A stretch of DNA of 37,976 bases from Bifidobacterium breve (GTDB taxonomy: Bacteria; Actinomycetota; Actinomycetes; S36-B12): contig CAMAWO010000008.1 of assembly GCA_945861925.1 (NCBI GenBank), positions 1 to 37,976 of the forward strand. Direction: 5' to 3'. This document shows, piece by piece, positions 1 to 7,091 of this stretch. The notes beneath the pieces are model-generated. The model ran no database searches. It had not been told where the DNA came from and was given only the letters and a program-made list of their open reading frames with translations. The position numbers and the translations under genes are program-made. Numbering within the stretch: position 1 is the stretch's first letter; every line of letters starts with the position of its first letter.

Positions 1-2042
1 CGCATGGCGGCGTGGATGCTCCAGTGGTGGACGCGGGTGCCCTGGCCGGCCATGCCGATGATGAGGACGTTGCGAGGCTCGTCGCCGCCTGCGGTCGCAA
101 CGCCAATGGCCGCAAGGGCGCCATAGGTGTTCTTGCGGCCCTCGTCTCCGGTCATCACGACGATCGGGCCAGTCGGACGGCCCTCCACATCCACCTGAAC
201 GGCCGAGACTCCTGCTGGCCATGCAACGTGAGCGAGGTTGGGCTGCCGGCCGATCACGCTCGGCAATTCGTCCTTGGCCAGATGCGAGATGCAGATGAAC
301 TCGTCATAGGTGCGAAGCGCATCGAGTCCGGCGGCATACTCCACGCGCGCTGCGGCATGACGCAGGTAGATGGTCGGGTAGTGCATCGGGATGAAGTCGA
401 AGACGATGGCGATCTTGTGGGCCGTGCTGTGGAGGAGCGGGATAAACGGCTCAGGGCTGGCGGTGAGCGGCGACGGCTCAATGAGCACCGAGAAGCCGGG
501 CACGCTCGCCTCGGTGACACGTGTGACCTGCTGGCAGGAACCCGCGAGATCATCGGGCAGGCGCTCGAGGCCCCTATCAACGAGGAGCACGACCTTCTCG
601 TCGCCAACAGCCGCGCGAATGCCAAGGAGTGCACTGCTCGCGAACCGGCCGATGCCGCGGGCGCCGAAGGCGGCACTCTGCAGGCTGCGAGCGTCGAAGA
701 GCACCCGGTTGCCAATGGCCGGCGTGGGCGAATCGGGCGGCGAGGCGAGGCGCACGCGGGTGCGCAGGGCGGCCATGAGGCGCCCGAGTTCATCCTCGTG
801 ATTGTCAGTGCGTCGGTCTAGGGTCTCGTCATCGTCATAGGGGCCGGCGTCGAGCCACGCCGCGACTTCCAGCGCATCCTGCGAGGAGAGGGGGGCCAAC
901 CCGAAGCCACCACGATGCGGGTCGGCCTTGCCCGCGCGCGCGCCCGGGAGGGCGGGCATGCCCTCGGGGGTGATCCAGTCGACCGTTTCGGCCGGGGCCT
1001 TGCCGAGGTAGCCCGGGTCAACGAGATTCGGGAAGTTCGCGGTGACGTGACGTAGGTGACGCTCACGGATGACCGCGCGCTGCAGGGGGCCGGGAGTCTT
1101 GAGGATTGCCAGGCGCACCGCGTGCTGGGCAAGCCGAACGACCTTGCCTGCCTTCCGGGTATAGCGCCAACTCCTCGATCCCTCAACGCTCGCAAGTGCC
1201 GTGCGCAGTTCAAGGATCTGCTTCTCGTACTCGGTAACCGGCACGGCGGCGCGGATCTCGTTGAGGATGAGCTCGCGCTGCCAGGCACGCCGGGCATGCG
1301 CACGATCGCGTGCCTTGGCGAGGTCGGATTGATCTGCCTGCACCCAGCCGTGCATGCCGGCGTCCAGTGAATTGAACGGGGTCGCGACGGCCGAGACCAA
1401 GTCATCGTGCTCGGAGGCCACGTACCAGCGGTTCACGCCGTCGAAGGCGGCAAGCACGTAGCCCCGGCGCAGCAACTGCGGCTCCCAGGCCTGATGGCTG
1501 GGCTCCTCCGTACCCGCGTGCACCGCCTCGATGCACATGACCCATGGGCGGAATGTGCGAAGCGAGAGCCCGTCAAGAACGCTCGCCTCGGCGCCCTCGA
1601 CATCAATCGACATGAAGTGAATCTCCGGGGAACTCAGGTACTCATCGAGGATGGAGTCGAGCCGGCGGGCCTGCACGGTGATCGCTACAGTCTCGAAACC
1701 GCGCTTCACTGCCGCCTGGGCCTCGCCGGTGTTGAGGGTGCCGAGTCCCGTACCGGGCACCGTGTTGAAGGTGAGCGTGCCATCGGAGTCGCTCGCCGCG
1801 CATTCGACAACGATGTCTCCTGGCCGGAGGGTGCGAAGGTCGCGGGCGAGCGCTGGGTCGGCCTCGATGAGCAAACCGCGCCAGCCGAGGTCATACAGGC
1901 TCGCGGTGATCGACAGGTGGCGCGGCTCGTTCGCGCCGACATCGACATAGGTAAGGCCATCGCCCCGCTCGAGCGGCGGATCCTGCTGCATATGGAAGGC
2001 GCGCCAGACGCGGATGTCTTCGGCATTCTGGGCGTACGACAC
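1..2042 (-). CDS. FkbM-type methyltransferase fused to a glycosyltransferase (partial, runs off left edge)
   Basis: This frame is open on the minus strand from 2042 to base 1 and is absent from the ORF track because it has no stop inside the window. The GTG start at 2042 has GGAG six bases upstream, and the product begins with the FkbM-like motif SYAQNAEDIRVWRAF. A SAM-binding motif YVDVGANEP follows at about residues 32-40, and MSIDVEGAE lies near residue 125, as in FkbM O-methyltransferases. A linker contains the GSRSWRYT motif near 287. From about residue 440 the protein becomes glycosyltransferase-like (LFDARSLQSAAFGARGIGRF, then HKIAIVFDFIPMHYP near 545, then FICISHLAKDEL), resembling the N-terminal half of GT4 mannosyltransferases. 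The frame stays open upstream to an ATG at 2342, but that would overlap the mazE-like gene. The likely role is to build and methylate, perhaps cap, a surface polysaccharide. The C-terminus lies outside the window. Confidence 0.85.
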   Translation of the reverse strand, partial: MSYAQNAEDIRVWRAFHMQQDPPLERGDGLTYVDVGANEPRHLSITASLYDLGWRGLLIEADPALARDLRTLRPGDIVVECAASDSDGTLTFNTVPGTGLGTLNTGEAQAAVKRGFETVAITVQARRLDSILDEYLSSPEIHFMSIDVEGAEASVLDGLSLRTFRPWVMCIEAVHAGTEEPSHQAWEPQLLRRGYVLAAFDGVNRWYVASEHDDLVSAVATPFNSLDAGMHGWVQADQSDLAKARDRAHARRAWQRELILNEIRAAVPVTEYEKQILELRTALASVEGSRSWRYTRKAGKVVRLAQHAVRLAILKTPGPLQRAVIRERHLRHVTANFPNLVDPGYLGKAPAETVDWITPEGMPALPGARAGKADPHRGGFGLAPLSSQDALEVAAWLDAGPYDDDETLDRRTDNHEDELGRLMAALRTRVRLASPPDSPTPAIGNRVLFDARSLQSAAFGARGIGRFASSALLGIRAAVGDEKVVLLVDRGLERLPDDLAGSCQQVTRVTEASVPGFSVLIEPSPLTASPEPFIPLLHSTAHKIAIVFDFIPMHYPTIYLRHAAARVEYAAGLDALRTYDEFICISHLAKDELPSVIGRQPNLAHVAWPAGVSAVQVDVEGRPTGPIVVMTGDEGRKNTYGALAAIGVATAGGDEPRNVLIIGMAGQGTRVHHWSIHAAM

Positions 2043-2213
2043 CTTCGGCTCCACGCCGCCAAGACTAGACGTCAAGGATGCCCAGCCCCTCGGCTCCGCG
2101 AGGGCACCGCGCGGCGCCAACCGTCGCTCACGAATGATCAGGTTTCTGACGCACCGTGTGAGGCGTTGAAATGCTGCAGCTATGTCTGCCGAATCTCGTG
2201 CATGTGCAATCGA

Positions 2214-2402
2214 ATGGATCAAGCCATTGTTCGAATCCCGAGCGTGCCCGTCGCGGTGAAAGCCGAGGCCGGGCTCGCCGCGGTCCGCGCGATCACCGAA
2301 GCCGACGGCTACGAGCAGATTGCCGCCCAGTACGCCGGGCATGCCGACGCTCGTCGCCGCATGTCGCGCCGTCGCGCCCCCGCATGGTCGGACGAACTGT
2401 GA
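2214..2402 (+). CDS. Small antitoxin-like protein (MazE position)
   Basis: This 62-aa frame starts at ATG 2214 (MDQAIVRIPSV) and its TGA overlaps the GTG of the next frame as GTGA, the usual layout of a translationally coupled antitoxin-toxin pair. The product is rich in Ala and Arg, with a basic tract (ADARRRMSRRRAP) and an acidic end (WSDEL), as in small actinobacterial antitoxins placed before PemK/MazF toxins. I recognise the context better than the family. No strong ribosome binding site is visible. The opposite strand is also open here, as the possible extension of the FkbM fusion, so coding is inferred mainly from the coupling with the toxin fragment. Confidence 0.5.
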   Translation: MDQAIVRIPSVPVAVKAEAGLAAVRAITEADGYEQIAAQYAGHADARRRMSRRRAPAWSDEL

Positions 2403-2617
2403 GCGTGCTCGTCATCACGCTCACGACATCGACCAAGCCAGCCGTCGCCAGCATCGTGGAGATTGCGTCCACCGAGGTGCTGCCGGGTGGTCGCGTGATG
2501 TGCCACGACATCTACGACTTATACGACGACGAGGTGAAGGCCGACATCGGCGCGCTGAGCGCCACGACAATGGCAGCCGTCAACGAGGGATTGAAAGGCT
2601 CTCTCAGTCTCACGTAA
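2399..2617 (+). pseudogene. MazF/PemK-like toxin, N-terminally truncated
   Basis: This 72-aa frame begins at GTG 2399, overlapping the antitoxin stop. Its sequence (VLVITLTTSTK...SIVEIAS, VMCHDIYDLYDDEVKADIGALSATTMAAVNEGLKGSLSL) follows the C-terminal two thirds of MazF/PemK endoribonucleases. There a VxVxPLT strand, an SxVE strand, the Cys-containing strand leading to the xLGxLSxxTMxxVxEAL helix, and a final SLGL come in this order. The first 35-40 residues of the family, including the GDIWxVDLxPxxG loop and RP motif that form the catalytic groove, are missing. The fragment is therefore probably inactive. It follows directly from the antitoxin-like frame. Confidence 0.5.
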
Positions 2618-2713
2618 CGACGATGCCGACCAGTCGCCAACCCATTCAGCAGGCGGCCCACGTCAGGTGCGGCGCCTGATTGACATGCACGCCGCCCCGA
2701 GCGCAGACACGAC

Positions 2714-3085
2714 CTAGACCTTGCTCAGGAGTTCCTTCTCGATGCGGGCAGCTGCGACGGCGATGTCGTAGTTCGCCGGCGGGTTGGCGACGAGGAGGCT
2801 CAGGTCACCGACGAAGTCTGGGCTCTTCAGCTTCTCCTGCAGATTGGTGACGGCCAGGGCGGAGGTGTACCCCGATGGGCCATAGGGCTCGAAGCACGCG
2901 ACGATCTCGGCCGGGTCGAGGCCCAATTGGTCAAGGCCAAGCCACAGGTCGAACACGTCACGACCCTTGCTCCGCTGGTATAGCGCTCGCAACTTCGTCG
3001 ACACCAATTCGGCGGCGGTGAACGTCTGCAGGCTGCACACCCCGGAGAACCAGCTTGACTCCACCGCGAACGGTAGGTCGATCAA
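2714..3085 (-). pseudogene. abiEii: AbiEii toxin, C-terminal part in a shifted frame
   Basis: This frame (LIDLPFAVESSWFSG..., with a TTG at 3085 as nominal start) is the continuation of the AbiEii nucleotidyltransferase toxin encoded just upstream. It holds the C-terminal signature TFTAAELVSTKLRALYQRSKGRDVFDLWL, the conserved TKLxALxxRxKxRDxxDLW block of DUF1814/AbiEii proteins that completes the nucleotidyltransferase active site. The family reads continuously from KVEINTxExFP into this block. Here the N-terminal frame ends in TGA at 3082-3084 while the C-terminal frame is -1 relative to it. Either a one-base indel has broken the gene, or a -1 frameshift at the TTTCCCG heptamer joins the two parts. 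No convincing start signal exists for separate translation. Confidence 0.8.
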
Positions 3086-3492
3086 CGGGCGTGCGGGAAA
3101 GTTTCGTAGGTGTTGATCTCGACCTTGATGCGCAGATCTGGCCCACCACTGGCGGCGGGTGCCCGGAACTTGACCTTCGGGTACATGCCGACTGCCACTT
3201 GCGCAACGTTGAGCCCGACCTCTTGAGCAACTTCACGCAGAGCATCGATGACCGGGCCGATCGGGGTGTGGGTTGTTCGCACGAAGTCGAGGTCCTCGCT
3301 GTAGCGCAGACGTGCGCTGAGGTGTACCTGATGCAGGCACGTGCCTCCACGGAAAACCAGTTCTTCCTTGAGGAGGGGGTGCTCATAGATGGCGCTAATC
3401 GTCCGAGCGAGCAGGAGGTCCTGCTCGACCTGGTCGCGGGTAGGCCAAGGGCGGGTCACGCCCCACTGGGTGATCGCTGCTGCAGGTATCAC
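3082..3492 (-). CDS. abiEii: AbiEii/AbiGii family nucleotidyltransferase toxin, N-terminal part
   Basis: This is the N-terminal 136 residues of a type IV TA toxin of the DUF1814 nucleotidyltransferase family. The signature GGTCLHQVHLSARLRYSEDLDF at about residues 49-70 contains the GG...S-x-DLDF metal- and nucleotide-binding motif, and KVEINTYETFP near the end corresponds to the third acidic position. Intact relatives use these residues to modify tRNA or other targets. The start ATG overlaps the stop of the AbiEi gene (3489-3492, ATGA), so translation is coupled to the antitoxin. The frame ends at TGA 3082-3084, and the rest of the family continues in the -1 frame (2714-3085). On its own this half lacks the TKLRALxxRxKGRD block and should be inactive unless frameshifting occurs. 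Confidence 0.8.
   Translation of the reverse strand: MIPAAAITQWGVTRPWPTRDQVEQDLLLARTISAIYEHPLLKEELVFRGGTCLHQVHLSARLRYSEDLDFVRTTHTPIGPVIDALREVAQEVGLNVAQVAVGMYPKVKFRAPAASGGPDLRIKVEINTYETFPHAR
3094..3100 (-). other. TTTCCCG slippery heptamer at the AbiEii frame break
   Basis: Read on the minus strand, the zero-frame codons are TTC CCG preceded by T, giving T_TTC_CCG, a textbook X_XXY_YYZ heptamer. A -1 slip gives TTT CCC GCA CGC CCG TTG ATC, reading FPARPLIDLPF, which fits the family consensus across the junction. The zero-frame TGA lies four codons downstream. I did not establish a downstream pseudoknot. It may be chance in a gene broken by an indel. Confidence 0.35.
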
Positions 3493-4307
3493 AGGTCAGG
3501 TTCGACTTCCGTGTTGATCACAAGACCCCAGCGCTTGTCAGTGGGGCCTCTGCGCGGGCCGCGCGGATCCAACAGCACCGTTGGCCGACCGTCGGACTGT
3601 CCCTCCAGATGCCCGGCGAGGGAATCCCGGTCAACGGCCGCATCGACGCAGTCAAGGACCCACCCCAGTCGGCGAAGGCTGGACCCGGGGAAGTGACGAG
3701 ATGCACCGATGAGGTCAGGCGCCGTCATATGCGCCGCCTCAACCAGTTCGGCGACCACTGTGGCGACGTTGCTGAGCCCGCCTCCGTCCTTCGGGTAGTG
3801 GGCCAGATCCAGGGCCGTGGCTGCAGGAGACGACACCCTCACGACACCCGAAGCTGAGTTCTTCAGCACAAACGGCACGTCGGCGGCCTTCGACCGGTAG
3901 TAGAAGCGCAGCTTGACTCGACCGAGGTCACGATCCTTGATGCGTTTGTCGACGGCCACCTGGAATGCCTGCGGCCGTTGGTGCGCGGCACCATGAATCT
4001 CAGCCGCGCTCAGCAGCGCCACGTAGTAGTTCGCTGCGAGCACCTTCATCAGCGGGTCGATGAAGTCGAGGGCCGGGATGACCCCCCACGTCCTGAACTC
4101 GGGCGGGATGGGCACGTAGAAGCCGGGTGAAGGACTGAACAGCTGGCCGCTTCGCCGCAGGCGCACAAGGGCAGCAGCGGCTGCCTTCGCGTCGAGCCCC
4201 ATGAGTGAACTCGCCGCCGGCAGATCCACCCACGACTGGCCATGGGACAGCAGTCGGTCAGCTAGGTGCCGTGGTGGCACCCTCTCGACCAAGCTCTGCT
4301 TACTCAT
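3489..4307 (-). CDS. abiEi: AbiEi-type antitoxin / transcriptional regulator
   Basis: This is the antitoxin of the type IV AbiE module, 272 aa from the ATG at 4307, which has GGAG seven bases upstream. It is preferred to the ORF-track start at 4325. The N-terminal 80 residues form a winged-helix region (LVERVPPRHLADRLLS, MGLDAKAAAAALVRLRRSGQLFSPSPGFYVPIPPE), typical of AbiEi proteins that bind operator repeats. The remainder (ANYYVALLSAAEIHGAAHQRP, KLRFYYR, GVVRVSSPAATALDLAHY) is the AbiEi C-terminal domain. The gene ends inside the start of abiEii (ATGA). A near-perfect inverted repeat at 4364-4397 lies 57 bases upstream and is a natural operator for autoregulation, as known for studied AbiEi proteins. 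The frame is intact although its toxin partner is split. Confidence 0.85.
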   Translation of the reverse strand: MSKQSLVERVPPRHLADRLLSHGQSWVDLPAASSLMGLDAKAAAAALVRLRRSGQLFSPSPGFYVPIPPEFRTWGVIPALDFIDPLMKVLAANYYVALLSAAEIHGAAHQRPQAFQVAVDKRIKDRDLGRVKLRFYYRSKAADVPFVLKNSASGVVRVSSPAATALDLAHYPKDGGGLSNVATVVAELVEAAHMTAPDLIGASRHFPGSSLRRLGWVLDCVDAAVDRDSLAGHLEGQSDGRPTVLLDPRGPRRGPTDKRWGLVINTEVEPDL

Positions 4308-4363
4308 GGTTTGACTCCAGTGCAATTAGTGTTGTTGATACGACGCTCAGCGCTGCTTAGGAG

Positions 4364-4397
4364 GCAATAATTGCACATATTGATGTGTAATTATTGC
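4364..4397. promoter_or_regulatory. Inverted repeat, probable AbiEi operator
   Basis: GCAATAATTGCACAT and ATGTGTAATTATTGC form 15-base arms with one mismatch around a 4-base centre (ATTG), inside an AT-rich island unlike the surrounding high-GC DNA. A half-site-like TGCAATTA occurs at 4321, closer to the abiEi start. The site lies upstream of abiEi and downstream of the hipA remnant, so a terminator role is possible, but the arms are AT-rich and lack a T tract. Confidence 0.55.
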
Positions 4398-4504
4398 GCT
4401 TAAGACTATGGATAGCGCTGTATCTCACGCATTCGATACACACTCACAGCGAAATCAGGGTCGACGTGCATGCCTCCAAGGCCAACCCTGCGAGTACCTC
4501 CGGA

Positions 4505-4654
4505 TTGATGGCGCAGCGCCGTTAACGGCAGCGACCGCGAGAGCGGGGTCGCATCGGATCGGCCCGCGTATTCGGGAACGTAGGCAAGGCTCAGGGCCCC
4601 ATCCGATCATCTGCCGAGCGCCGCCGCCTCGTCACCGCCAAGGAGAACGAGCAT
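4505..4654 (-). pseudogene. hipA: hipA toxin kinase, N-terminal remnant
   Basis: Behind the hipB-like frame, the minus strand has GAGGAG then ATG at 4654, reading MLVLLGGDEAAALGR, TGA at 4607-4609, then SDGALSLAYVPEYAGRSDATPLSRSLPLT in the same frame. This matches the start of HipA (xVLLGGxxVGxLxRDxxGxLSFxYxxxxxxxxDATPLSLSMPLT). After the PLT motif the similarity ends and the kinase domain is absent, so about 50 of more than 400 residues survive, with a stop inside. The ORF track does not report it. It is the downstream member of a decayed hipBA operon cut off at the abiE operator region. Confidence 0.7.
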
Positions 4655-4658
4655 CTCC

Positions 4659-4922
4659 TCAGGCAACCGACTCGCCTCCGCGATGCCGCTCAACGATCGC
4701 GGCGAGGTCGATCGGGGATCGTGACGCCCCCACGCTCATCGCCATGCCGAGGGCGCTCAGAGCGCGGAGCACCAATTGCACCTCGACGCGGCCGCTGCCC
4801 TGCTCGACTCACACGACCCAGTCACGACTCACTCCGGCTGCATCGGCCAGCTGCTGCTGGGTCCAACCCCGCTCCTTGCGCGCCGAGTGGAGAACCCGGC
4901 CGATGTCGGCGTTCGCCGTCAA
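4659..4922 (-). pseudogene. hipB: hipB-like XRE antitoxin with in-frame TGA
   Basis: On the minus strand a TTG at 4922 opens LTANADIGRVLHSARKERGWTQQQLADAAGVSRDWVV, then TGA at 4809-4811, then VEQGSGRVEVQLVLRALSALGMAMSV...IVERHRGGESVA, ending in TGA at 4659-4661. This is a complete HipB-type helix-turn-helix protein of about 87 residues except for the stop, which sits where family members have Arg or Leu just before the ExGxxxxE turn. CGA to TGA would explain it in one step. The hipA remnant follows after 4 bases. The upstream end abuts the GMD-family gene, which stops at 4945. Confidence 0.75.
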
Positions 4923-4944
4923 GAACGGAAATGTCGGCGTACGC

Positions 4945-5922
4945 CTACGTCTCGTGCCAGAGGGCCTCGGGGTTCGCGAGGAGTTCTCGGTCGAAGTCGA
5001 CCATCGCCTGCACCATCTCGGCGAACGACTTCGTGTGCTGCCAGCCTAGGTCGCGGTAGGCAGCACTGCTGTCGCCCTTGAGGACGACCGGGTCGCTGTC
5101 GCGCTTGAGGTCCTCGCGGACGGTCACGTGCTCGGCCCAGTTGTCGATGCCGACCGCGGCGAACGCAAGTTGCAGGAATTCGCTCAGCTGGTGGGTCTGC
5201 CCGGTGGCGAGGATGTAGTCACGTGGCTCCGCGGAGCGCATCATCAGTTGCATGCCACGCACATAGTCGGGCGCCCAGCCCCAGTCGCGCGACACATCGA
5301 GGTTGCCGAGCTCGAGGCCCTGTTGCTGGCCGGCTGCAATTCGGGCCACGCCTTCGGTGATGCGCCGGGTGACGAAACCGCTGCCGCGCAACGGGGATTC
5401 GTGGTTGTAGAGGATCGCCGCCGAGGCGTGCACGCCGCGATCCGCGCGGTACTGCGCGATGAGATCCATCGCCTCGGCCTTGGCCTTGGCGTAGGGGCTG
5501 TGCGGTGCGCGGGGGGTCGCTTCGTCCTGCGGAGCGATATCGGTCTTCTCGAAGATAGTTCCGGACGAGGCCTGCACAAGCCGGCCGTGGCCCGGGTTCT
5601 CGGCGAGTGCTTCCAGAATCGTCCGCACTGCTCCGACATTGACCGCATGGGTGCCGACCGGGTCATTGAAGGATTCGACGATCGAGCTGATGCCGCCAAG
5701 GTTGTATATCTCATCCGCTGAAATATCCGCGAGCGCCTTGCGAAGCGCAGCCGAATCACTCAGGTCGCATTCGATCACCTGAACGGCAGGCGCGTAACGC
5801 AGGAGGAAGGACGTATCGGTGCCCGGCTTGACGAGGCCGACGACTTCGGCGCCCGCGGCAAGCAGGTCCTGCGACAGCAGGATGCCGTCCTGTCCGGCAG
5901 CGCCGGTGATGAGAGCGCGCAT
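4945..5922 (-). CDS. GMD-family short-chain dehydrogenase, probable GDP-4-keto-6-deoxymannose reductase
   Basis: This 325-aa extended SDR has the N-terminal NAD(P)-binding motif TGAAGQDG and the catalytic YAKAK (YxxxK). It also has the GDP-mannose 4,6-dehydratase hallmarks NHESPLRGSGFVTRRI and LGNLDVSRDWGWAPDYVRGM, so it is clearly a gmd paralogue. The dehydratase motif T-S-E-M-F-G, present in the next gene, is SGTIFE here, so the catalytic Glu is replaced by Thr. The SSG form recalls reductases such as Rmd. I infer that it reduces the 4-keto intermediate made by the adjacent Gmd, giving GDP-D-rhamnose or a related 6-deoxyhexose. It starts 7 bases after the gmd stop and is its operon partner. 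A second, redundant dehydratase is the alternative. Confidence 0.75.
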   Translation of the reverse strand: MRALITGAAGQDGILLSQDLLAAGAEVVGLVKPGTDTSFLLRYAPAVQVIECDLSDSAALRKALADISADEIYNLGGISSIVESFNDPVGTHAVNVGAVRTILEALAENPGHGRLVQASSGTIFEKTDIAPQDEATPRAPHSPYAKAKAEAMDLIAQYRADRGVHASAAILYNHESPLRGSGFVTRRITEGVARIAAGQQQGLELGNLDVSRDWGWAPDYVRGMQLMMRSAEPRDYILATGQTHQLSEFLQLAFAAVGIDNWAEHVTVREDLKRDSDPVVLKGDSSAAYRDLGWQHTKSFAEMVQAMVDFDRELLANPEALWHET

Positions 5923-5929
5923 TCAGGGC

Positions 5930-6934
5930 CTAGAACGAGCCTTCTTTGGCGCCCTCGAGGCGGGCGATGTCAGCGTCGACCATGATGCGTGCGAGCTCGG
6001 GAGGCAGAACCTTGGCTTCCCAGCCGAGCTTGGCCTTCGCCTTGCTCGCGTCGCCGATGAGCTCATCGACCTCGGTCGGGCGTAGGAACTTGGGATCGAA
6101 CTTCACGTAGTCCGCCCAGTTCAGGCCAGCATGCTCGAAGGCGAGGGTGAGGAAGTCGCGGATCGTGTAGGCGGTGCCGGTGGCGAGCACGAAGTCCTCG
6201 GGCTCGTCGGCCTGCAGCATGCGCCACATACCGTCGGTGTACTCACGGGCGTAGCCCCAGTCGCGAATGGAGTCGAGATTGCCCATCCACAGTTCCTTCT
6301 GAAGGCCCTTGACGATGTTCGCAACGGCGAGGGTGATCTTGCGGGTCACGAAGGTCTCGCCGCGGCGGGGCGACTCGTGGTTGAAGAGCTGGCCGTTCAC
6401 CGCGAACATGTCGTAGGCCTCGCGGTAGTTCTTGGTGATCCAGTAGCTGTAGACCTTCGCGGCGCCGTACGGGCTGCGCGGGTAAAAGGGGGTGTCCTCG
6501 TTCTGCGGGGGCGGGCTGGCGCCGAACATCTCGCTCGTGCTCGCCTGGTAGAACCGGATCGACGTATCAGTGCTGCGGATCGCCTCGAGCATGTTGATCG
6601 TGCTCACGCCCGTTGCCTGCGCAGTGAACACCGGCTCATCGAAGCTCACCCGCACATGCGACTGAGCCGCGAGGTTGTAGACCTCGTGCGGGTGGATGTC
6701 GTGGACCAACGCCGACATGCGGGCAGCGTCGGTGACATCTCCGTAGTGAAGGTGAAGGTTCTTTCCGGGGGTGTGGTCGTCCTTGTGTAGGTGGTCGATG
6801 CGCGAACGATTGAAGGTCGACGACCTACGCACGACGCCGTGCACCTCGTAGCCCTTGTCGAGCAACTGCTCGGCCATGTACGAGCCGTCCTGACCTGTCA
6901 CGCCGGTGATGAGCGCGCGCTTGGCTTCAGACAA
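5930..6934 (-). CDS. gmd: GDP-mannose 4,6-dehydratase
   Basis: The product converts GDP-D-mannose to GDP-4-keto-6-deoxy-D-mannose, the entry step to GDP-6-deoxyhexoses. Visible motifs are TGVTGQDGSYMAE (cofactor), VVRRSSTFNRSRIDHL, QASTSEMFGASPPPQNEDTPFYPRSPYGAAK (catalytic T, E, Y and K) and NHESPRRGETFVTRKI. These are all canonical for Gmd, and the length of 334 aa is usual. I place the start at TTG 6934 (SEAKRALITG) because GGAGG precedes it by five bases. The track start at 6991 adds 19 residues without homology. It is the first gene of a two-gene operon with the SDR paralogue. The usual GDP-mannose supply genes are not in the window. Confidence 0.93.
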   Translation of the reverse strand: MSEAKRALITGVTGQDGSYMAEQLLDKGYEVHGVVRRSSTFNRSRIDHLHKDDHTPGKNLHLHYGDVTDAARMSALVHDIHPHEVYNLAAQSHVRVSFDEPVFTAQATGVSTINMLEAIRSTDTSIRFYQASTSEMFGASPPPQNEDTPFYPRSPYGAAKVYSYWITKNYREAYDMFAVNGQLFNHESPRRGETFVTRKITLAVANIVKGLQKELWMGNLDSIRDWGYAREYTDGMWRMLQADEPEDFVLATGTAYTIRDFLTLAFEHAGLNWADYVKFDPKFLRPTEVDELIGDASKAKAKLGWEAKVLPPELARIMVDADIARLEGAKEGSF

Positions 6935-7091
6935 GGGTTCCTCCGAGCGTTCTTCAGGCGAGCGGGTCACGCTCGAACTGGGGGACGGCAATGGCCGCAG
7001 CCTACCCCTTGGATTGTCGCTCTCTGCGGCCGATCGGCGGGCGGCGATGCCGCAACTGCACCATGTATGCAGAGCGGGATGCCGTCAGTTA

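Noticed and set aside
12-2402. Long plus-strand ORFs 12-821, 1056-1370 and 1407-2402
   Set aside because: They are antisense to the continuous FkbM-GT frame, which has clear motifs. Only the last 189 bases of the 1407-2402 frame look like a gene (the antitoxin).
4408-5049. Plus-strand ORF of 213 aa
   Set aside because: Low-complexity Arg/Ser/Pro-rich translation, antisense to the hipBA remnants and the end of the GMD-family gene.
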